Positions 15,831-20,415 of a DNA stretch of 20,415 bases are shown piece by piece. Source of the stretch: Arenicellales bacterium (GTDB lineage: Bacteria; Pseudomonadota; Gammaproteobacteria; Arenicellales; UBA868); NCBI GenBank assembly GCA_028825345.1, contig JAPKAJ010000008.1, forward strand, positions 1 to 20,415, given 5' to 3'. The translations under genes were made by a program, and so were the position numbers. The stretch's first letter is position 1. Each line of letters starts with the position of its first letter. The notes below the pieces were generated by a model that was not told the origin of the DNA, ran no database searches, and worked only from the letters and a program-made list of their open reading frames with translations.

Positions 15831-16598
15831 TCAAGGCAGAGTAACCGTGCATGCAGTGCCAGGGCGAATCAACTGGTCACTGGCAAAACGAACCGCGAGC
15901 AGATACTGCGCATTCTGTTCAGACCCAGGAACTGGCTCAAGACCGATCGCGCTGGCGATCACCTCAAACTCTCGTCCGTCTACCTGAACCCGAACGTCGC
16001 TTTCCACTTTGAACGTGGCAGCGGTTTGAGCATTGACCAATACCCGGGCAAGATAGAACCCTCGCTCAGCCAGCGTGATCACCGGAGGATTGCCCAAATC
16101 ATGGTTCACATATTGACCAGGCGCAAACGCCGAATCGATAACCCACGCTGAAAAAGGAGCTTTCAAGCGTGCAAGTTCGAGCTGAAACTCGGCGTGTTGA
16201 CGTTCGAGTAAAGCGCCAGCGTAGGCGGACTCGACACGTACCAGTTCAAGTTTTTCCAGATCCAACTGCACTGCAGGCAAAGAACCTTCGTCAAATAGCG
16301 TCTGTTCGCGATCAAAATCGGCGCGCTGTTGGTCTCGTTCCACACGATACAGTTCCTCGGCATTACCCACTTTGCGCAATGCGATCTCGTAAACTGTTGC
16401 GTCAAGCCTCACCAAAATCTCGCCGCTATTCACTGCAGCCCCCGGCTGAACCAGTACGGCTTCCACTTGCCCTGATGTTCCAAAACCCAAAGCCACTCGA
16501 CGATTCCAGCCAATAGACCCTTGCAAGGTTTGTGCAAATGCATCCAGGGTAACAATCAGTAGCAGTGCTCCAATAAGCGGACGGATGAGGGCTTTCAT
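15831..16598 (-). CDS. Periplasmic adaptor / membrane fusion protein (HlyD/RND type)
   Basis: 255 aa, short for the family (usually 300-400). A signal peptide (MKALIRPLIGALLLIVTLDAFA) is followed by a lipoyl-like half-motif (TSGQVEAVLVQPGAAVNSGEILVRLD). A helical coiled-coil hairpin (about residues 80-145, Glu/Arg-rich) and the second lipoyl half (LKAPFSAWVIDSAFAPGQYV) come next. The beta-barrel segment ends in RPGTACTVTLP; the membrane-proximal domain looks reduced. Such proteins bridge an inner-membrane pump to an outer-membrane channel. AGGAG is upstream of the ATG at 16598, 5 nt after the TolC-type gene's stop, so the two are co-translated. No lipobox Cys is seen. No pump gene follows; proS is convergent. 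Confidence 0.85.
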   Translation of the reverse strand: MKALIRPLIGALLLIVTLDAFAQTLQGSIGWNRRVALGFGTSGQVEAVLVQPGAAVNSGEILVRLDATVYEIALRKVGNAEELYRVERDQQRADFDREQTLFDEGSLPAVQLDLEKLELVRVESAYAGALLERQHAEFQLELARLKAPFSAWVIDSAFAPGQYVNHDLGNPPVITLAERGFYLARVLVNAQTAATFKVESDVRVQVDGREFEVIASAIGLEPVPGSEQNAQYLLAVRFASDQLIRPGTACTVTLP

Positions 16599-16603
16599 AG
16601 TGT

Positions 16604-17929
16604 TTAATTCTCCTGAATCAGGGCTGATGGCAACCCAAGCAGACTATCAAGCTGCGTCCACAACAGCGCTCGCTCGAAATCAACCCGGATTGACTCCAGC
16701 ATGGCTTCAGCCGCTGCGGCCTGAGCATCACCTAAGTCCGAGCGCAGCTCCAGTTCGTACATGGCGCGGCTGCGATCCTGGTAATAGCCGCGATAAGTTT
16801 CCTGCGCCTGCGCCGCTGCCTCCTCTGCCCGGTTGACCTCAAGCTCGTGCAGCAGCATCAGCACCTCCTCGCGTACGGCATACTCTGATGACGCGAGTGC
16901 AGCCTGTTTATGCAAAAGTGTATTTTGCGCCAGTGCGACCTCAATATTACGGCCGCCTGTTCCATCAAATAAAGGCATACTGAACTTGAGGTTGGCCCGG
17001 TACCGATCGCGGCTGGAACTCGTGCTGTTGACGTATTCACGGGCCTCAAGCTCGGCACTTAACACCGGTGAATTAAGCTTTCGGGCAACATCAATGGCGG
17101 CTTTTGCCGCGGCCACATCGTGGCGCAGGAACTGTAGCGCAGGGGATGACAGAATAACCCGATCCACCAAGTCTGCATAGTTAGGAATCTCGCGCTTGCG
17201 GTAGACCGCAAGATCAGGCATCACCAGTTCGCTGGATAATTCACCTGGCCTACCCAGTGCGAGGGCGAGCTGGTGCCGGGTCTGGCGACGCTGTAAATCG
17301 GCTTGTAGGCGTGCAACATACTGCTGGCGATACGTGACCTCGCGCTCAGCCACCTCCAGATCAGAATACTGCTCAAACCGAGTCTGGCGCTCAAGCATGC
17401 GCGTGTAGCGAAAATAACTGATCGCCATACGCTCATCATGCATCTGGTAAGCGTAATCGGACAGGGTGACTGCAAAAAAACGCTCCATAATCTCAAGAGT
17501 GTGTCGGCCATGTCTTGCCTCGTAGATCGCCTGCTTGGCCTCCAGGGTTGCTCCTGCCACTTCACGGCGGCTGGCGCTGCGACCAAAATCGGTTAAACGT
17601 TTGCGCCACACTAACCCATAACGGCTGTCGTTCTGAAAATCGACACCAGACACAGAAGCCTTGCTTGCCGCACGCGGCTGTAGTTCAAGTAATACGCTTG
17701 CCCCAAAACTTGATTCCACTTTCTGCAAGCGAATCTGGGCAGCCAAGACCCCGGCTCGCGCAAGGCGAAGGTTCGGATGGTTTTCGCCAGACAGTCGCAG
17801 AGCGTCCTGGAGTGTCAGCGGTTGAGGTAGGGGCTCAAATGGTGCAATAGCGCTGTCCGCCAGCGCTGGCAACTGTGCCAATCCGGCACCAAACACCAGT
17901 AGGGCTAGCTGCGCAGCACGACGCATCAT
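16604..17929 (-). CDS. TolC-type outer-membrane efflux protein
   Basis: 441 aa from the ATG at 17929, the usual size. A clean signal peptide (MMRRAAQLALLVFGAGLAQLPALA/DS) leads into LTLQDALRLSGENHPNLRLARAGVLAA, the classic first helix of the outer-membrane factor family. Long Ala/Glu/Arg-rich helices follow in two similar halves (the second around VDRVILSSPALQFLRHDVAAAKAAIDVARK). It would form a trimeric channel through the outer membrane. The frame is open to 18079. An alternative ATG at 17968 is only 4 nt after the thioredoxin-like gene's stop and has GGAGGA 14 nt upstream; it would put 13 extra residues before the signal peptide. It is the middle gene of the three-gene operon. Confidence 0.88.
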   Translation of the reverse strand: MMRRAAQLALLVFGAGLAQLPALADSAIAPFEPLPQPLTLQDALRLSGENHPNLRLARAGVLAAQIRLQKVESSFGASVLLELQPRAASKASVSGVDFQNDSRYGLVWRKRLTDFGRSASRREVAGATLEAKQAIYEARHGRHTLEIMERFFAVTLSDYAYQMHDERMAISYFRYTRMLERQTRFEQYSDLEVAEREVTYRQQYVARLQADLQRRQTRHQLALALGRPGELSSELVMPDLAVYRKREIPNYADLVDRVILSSPALQFLRHDVAAAKAAIDVARKLNSPVLSAELEAREYVNSTSSSRDRYRANLKFSMPLFDGTGGRNIEVALAQNTLLHKQAALASSEYAVREEVLMLLHELEVNRAEEAAAQAQETYRGYYQDRSRAMYELELRSDLGDAQAAAAEAMLESIRVDFERALLWTQLDSLLGLPSALIQEN

Positions 17930-17972
17930 CAAAGATCTACTGCCAAGCCAAAGACCGCCTTCGCACATTGAC

Positions 17973-18518
17973 TCAGGAGGATTCCTCCCGGCGCTTGCGC
18001 TTGTACCGGGAAAAACGCTCGGTCTTGAAATGGGCGCCAACGACATATTCGCCCAACCAGAGGAATTCCTGTGGATCACGGGTTGTACCGGTATAGCGGG
18101 TCAGCAATTTCCCTTGAGGATCGAAAAACAAGAATGTTGGAGTGGCGCGGACTCGGTTATGTCGAAGTGCAAACTCAGTTTCTGACACTTCGACTCCATC
18201 GAATCCTGTCACCAAAGCGTCTCCGTCCGTGTTGAGTGCAATCACCCGGAAATGAGCTCGAAAATAATCCTGTACCTGGGGCTGATTAAGCACAGTGTCC
18301 TTCATTCGCGTGCACCAGGGGCAATCGTCCGTTTCAAACATCACCAAAACGCCGACCTTACCCTCCTCTTGCGCGATTTCTGCTTCCTCAGACAAGTCAT
18401 TGAAACTGTCCTGGAAAAAATGCACAGCCGGATCACGGACTTCGCCGGCCATTGCCGGCCAAGCTAAAAGAACCAAACCGAACATGAGAACTGCTCGGAG
18501 TGCAGCAAACAGTGTCAT
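17973..18518 (-). CDS. Periplasmic thioredoxin-fold protein with CPWC motif
   Basis: 181 aa. The signal peptide MTLFAALRAVLMFGLVLLAWPAMA is probably cut before GEVRD. A thioredoxin fold follows: VGVLVMFETDDCPWCTRMK (C66, C69) and ATPTF with the cis-Pro (P127), then FFDPQGKLL. The layout (an extra segment between the CxxC and cis-Pro, with HFRVIALNTDG) resembles SoxW/thioredoxin-like periplasmic reductases; which partner it reduces is unknown. The last 18 residues are strikingly basic (FKTERFSRYKRKRREESS). GGAGG lies 9 nt before the ATG at 18518. It is the first gene of the operon with the TolC-type and membrane-fusion genes and has a readable promoter. Confidence 0.88.
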   Translation of the reverse strand: MTLFAALRAVLMFGLVLLAWPAMAGEVRDPAVHFFQDSFNDLSEEAEIAQEEGKVGVLVMFETDDCPWCTRMKDTVLNQPQVQDYFRAHFRVIALNTDGDALVTGFDGVEVSETEFALRHNRVRATPTFLFFDPQGKLLTRYTGTTRDPQEFLWLGEYVVGAHFKTERFSRYKRKRREESS

Positions 18519-18555
18519 ACGAAAAGACCTCCAGGGAGGCTTAAGGATAATCCGA

Positions 18556-18605
18556 ATATTGTTACAATATAATAATATATTAAAACTTAGACAAGTTGTT
18601 CTAAG
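18556..18605. promoter_or_regulatory. Cluster of three inverted repeats over the operon promoter (candidate operators)
   Basis: ATATTGT-T-ACAATAT (18556-18570) is a perfect 7-1-7 palindrome covering the -10 and start point. TAATATATTA (18573-18582) is a perfect palindrome in the spacer. CTTAGACAA...TTGTTCTAAG (18586-18605) is an inverted repeat with one bulged base over the -35. The placement fits repression by one or more dimeric regulators; none is encoded nearby. Confidence 0.5.
18566..18594 (-). promoter_or_regulatory. sigma70-type promoter of the thioredoxin-TolC-MFP operon
   Basis: Minus strand: -35 TTGTCT (18594-18589), 17-nt spacer, -10 TATATT (18571-18566; five of six consensus bases). 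A start near 18559 gives a leader of about 41 nt before the ATG at 18518. It lies in a strikingly AT-rich island of about 60 bases. Confidence 0.6.
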
Positions 18606-18713
18606 ATCTGGGTGGGCATAACTCCCTGGCGTGCACTGCGCGGCAGCGCTTGTCGTTGGACCATCGGAGAGTAGTCAAGAAATGCAACTGGATCCCTCCT
18701 TCGGCCACAAGCC

Positions 18714-19613
18714 TTATCGATTCTTGCGCGAGCGGTTCTGAGCTGCATCAGTCGTCGAGCCCATCACTGGGCGCATCCGCGGTGCGGGAACGACCGCCGA
18801 CGCCAACACCGCCATCTCTGCAGCCACACACGCCCCCAGTAACGTCACCAGCCAGGACACAAAAATCCAGACCAAAAACACCGGTATCGTCCAAAGCGCG
18901 CCATAGATAATCTGATAGGTGTTGAAATTGGCGATGAACAATATAAATACATGCTTTGCGATTTCGAACAAGACCATAGCGGTTATCGCCCCGGTCAGGG
19001 CATAACGGAATCGTACCGGGCAATTTGGAATCACCAGGTATATCAAGAGAAAGCCCAGGCCTTCCACCAAAGCCGGCAATCCCAGCAAAGCCGTGGTGCT
19101 GACCAGTTGCTCGTCCGGTATTAAATCCAAAAAGACCAATGAACCCAGATAGGAGCTCAAAGACAAGCTTGCAGCCGCCAATATCGGACCTAAAGTCAGC
19201 ATCGCCCAGTAAAGCAGCAGACGTTGCATGGGTGTACGACCTTTGCGCACTCCCCAGATACCATTAAGCGCATCCTCGATGGTTGACAACAAAAGCAACG
19301 CAGTTGCCATCAGTGCAACCAAGCCCAGGCCAGTCAGCGTTCCTGCCTGGCTGGAAAATTCGCGTAGATAGCCACTCACTACCTCGCCCGTCGCCGGCAC
19401 CAGATTACTGTAAAGAAAATCTTCGACGCTGCCACGCCAACTGGAAAAAAAAGGAAATAACGACAGAATCGAAAAACTCACTGTGATCAGTGGTACCAGC
19501 GCCAACAAGGTAGTGAACGCCAACGCCGAGGCAACACGGTGCAAGTGGCCCTGGCGAACCCGGCTGAACACCCGGGTAATAAGGCCTATTGAATAGGAAC
19601 TGGAATGTTTCAC
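18714..19613 (-). CDS. YihY/BrkB-family inner-membrane protein
   Basis: 299 aa. The family hallmark ASALAFTTLLALVPLITVSFSILSLFP is at residues 28-54, followed by about five more hydrophobic segments (for example LGLVALMATALLLLSTIEDALNGIW, LLLYWAMLTLGPILAAASLSL, LPALVEGLGFLLIYLV, and IPVFLVWIFVSWLVTLLGACVAA). This makes a six-helix inner-membrane protein. The family was once called ribonuclease BN in error; its role is unsettled and a transporter is often proposed. The C-terminus is short and basic (RNRSRKNR). The start is a GTG at 19613 with no Shine-Dalgarno; a 6-5-6 hairpin ends 2 nt before it. No better in-frame start is seen before the upstream TGA at 19670-19668. Confidence 0.9.
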   Translation of the reverse strand: MKHSSSYSIGLITRVFSRVRQGHLHRVASALAFTTLLALVPLITVSFSILSLFPFFSSWRGSVEDFLYSNLVPATGEVVSGYLREFSSQAGTLTGLGLVALMATALLLLSTIEDALNGIWGVRKGRTPMQRLLLYWAMLTLGPILAAASLSLSSYLGSLVFLDLIPDEQLVSTTALLGLPALVEGLGFLLIYLVIPNCPVRFRYALTGAITAMVLFEIAKHVFILFIANFNTYQIIYGALWTIPVFLVWIFVSWLVTLLGACVAAEMAVLASAVVPAPRMRPVMGSTTDAAQNRSRKNR

Positions 19614-19615
19614 AA

Positions 19616-19632
19616 GATCATCGGCAATGATC
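19616..19632 (-). promoter_or_regulatory. Hairpin abutting the YihY start codon
   Basis: GATCAT-TGCCG-ATGATC on the minus strand is a perfect 6-bp stem with a 5-nt loop, ending 2 nt before the GTG. It occupies the place where a Shine-Dalgarno would be expected and could limit translation or be a protein-binding site. Confidence 0.35.
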
Positions 19633-19688
19633 AGCGGACAAATTCCCGACTCATAGCCGTTTCGCCGTCACATCGTTAACCAATTGTG

Positions 19689-19720
19689 AAAAAAAAGGCC
19701 CCGGAATACCGAGGCCTTTT
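19689..19720 (-). terminator. Strong Rho-independent terminator after the LysM protein gene
   Basis: Minus strand: AAAAGGCCTCGG, loop TATT, CCGGGGCCTTTT, then four more T. The stem is 12 pairs with one T-G wobble. It starts 20 nt after the LysM gene's stop and separates that gene from yihY. Confidence 0.9.
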
Positions 19721-19740
19721 CGATATAGCCCGCGGGCGGC

Positions 19741-20415
19741 TCAGTTATAGACCGGTCCCGCATCTGCCTGTTCGGCCGCTTGAGCGACGCCCATTTGTGC
19801 GGCTTCCGATACCCGGTTGGCCATCCGGTAGGCTTCGCTGGCGTCACCCGCTTCGAGTTTTGCCTTTGCCGCCTTGAGTAATTTGCTGATGCTCACGGCT
19901 TTGCCGCCCGTTGCTGAATCAATCAGGCGCCAGACGCCTCCAACTCCCTTAGCGGCGTCTAGATCGGCACTCGCCTGCGCAATCATCTGCGCTGCGTCAT
20001 CGGCTGTTGCGGTGCTGGCCTCGCTGGCTTGAGTTGCCTCCAGGTACTTAAGATCAGTAGCCTCGGTAACACCCAGTGACCAGGCGCCACGTGTCCGAGC
20101 ATGATCAATGGCCTCTTGAATCTGAAAATCTGTCAGATCCCTTTCAATCTGAATTAATTGGCCCGGGTAGATCAGATCAGCGTCGCGAATATCAGCGCGG
20201 TTACGTTTAAAAAGTAACGGCCACTGGTAGGGATCGCCGTACACTTTAAGCTGCGAGGAAATCCCCCACAAGTGATCACCGCCCTGCACAACGTAAGCCG
20301 ATATTGACGGCACGGGGACCGATGGCTGGCAAACGAAAGAATCAGGATGTCGGGTGCACCAATCGCCGGAGTCGGCTGTCTTTTCATGACAGACGAAAGA
20401 ATCAGGATGTCGGGT
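19741..20415 (-). CDS. LysM-domain protein with Cys-rich repeat N-terminus (partial, runs off right edge)
   Basis: 224 codons are visible plus the stop; the frame is open to the window edge. The LysM domain (SAYVVQGGDHLWGIS, then YGDPYQWPLLFKRNRADI, DLIYPGQLIQI) binds peptidoglycan-type glycans in the cell wall. After it come an Ala/Asp/Glu-rich helical region and a helical tail with LLKAAKAKLEAGDASEAY. A GTG at 20313 could be called the start, but it has no Shine-Dalgarno and would begin almost at the LysM domain with no signal peptide. The 34 upstream codons have no stop and encode a repeated TRHPDSFVC, so I treat the gene as 5'-truncated. Cell-envelope location is inferred. A strong terminator follows. 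Confidence 0.8.
   Translation of the reverse strand, partial: TRHPDSFVCHEKTADSGDWCTRHPDSFVCQPSVPVPSISAYVVQGGDHLWGISSQLKVYGDPYQWPLLFKRNRADIRDADLIYPGQLIQIERDLTDFQIQEAIDHARTRGAWSLGVTEATDLKYLEATQASEASTATADDAAQMIAQASADLDAAKGVGGVWRLIDSATGGKAVSISKLLKAAKAKLEAGDASEAYRMANRVSEAAQMGVAQAAEQADAGPVYN
20327..20415 (-). repeat. 60-bp tandem repeat (20-residue coding unit), at least two copies
   Basis: Positions 20327-20355 and 20387-20415 match at 27 of 29 bases with an exact 60-base period. Both mismatches (20329/20389 and 20332/20392) are third codon positions that leave Cys and Val unchanged. Each copy encodes TRHPDSFVC, and the first complete unit continues with HEKTADSGDWC. The second copy is cut by the window edge, so the copy number is unknown. 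Confidence 0.75.

Noticed and set aside
20327..20415. The right-edge repeat as the beginning of a CRISPR array
   Set aside because: The period is exactly 60 bases, copies keep the reading frame of the LysM gene and differ only at synonymous positions; the unit is coding, and no cas gene is nearby.

Overview
The window looks like the chromosome of a proteobacterium, most probably a gammaproteobacterium. The Pol IV, Lgt, ProRS (with its inserted editing domain), YihY and acetoacetyl-CoA synthetase proteins all read as proteobacterial types. The very large NAD-dependent glutamate dehydrogenase, tight gene packing and plain Shine-Dalgarno/sigma70 signals agree. I see no rRNA, tRNA, CRISPR array, phage gene, integrase or insertion sequence, and no gap between genes exceeds 300 bases. 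This is mainly core metabolic and envelope sequence, with a few accessory-looking operons.

Layout. The left edge (1-88, minus) holds the first 29 codons of a secreted protein with a clear signal peptide and its own promoter. dinB (318-1559, plus) follows, overlapping tail-to-tail by 29 bases with an M20 deacylase. That deacylase is the second gene of a minus-strand pair led by a guanidino-modifying (amidinotransferase-fold) enzyme. Next on the minus strand come a YfcE-type phosphodiesterase and lgt, the latter with a terminator 7 nt past its stop. An exported DUF4412-like protein (5659-6519, plus) faces acetoacetyl-CoA synthetase (6536-8488, minus). The 1605-aa glutamate dehydrogenase (8682-13499, plus) diverges from the synthetase. 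A small unrecognised ORF (13708-13986) and proS (14095-15807) complete the plus-strand block.

From 15831 to the right edge all genes are on the minus strand. In transcription order they are a LysM-domain protein cut by the window edge and ending in a strong terminator; a YihY/BrkB membrane protein; and a three-gene operon of a periplasmic CPWC thioredoxin-fold protein, a TolC-type outer-membrane efflux protein and an HlyD/RND-type membrane fusion protein. No inner-membrane pump accompanies that operon. Its promoter is readable, and a perfect 15-bp palindrome sits on the -10 element and start point.

Best leads: (1) the thioredoxin-TolC-MFP operon with its palindromic control region; (2) a 60-bp (20-residue) tandem coding repeat at the right edge, upstream of the LysM domain, in which both visible differences are synonymous; (3) the amidinotransferase-deacylase pair, whose guanidino enzyme has an unusual residue context after its putative catalytic His. 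Everything here was read by eye; no similarity search was run.
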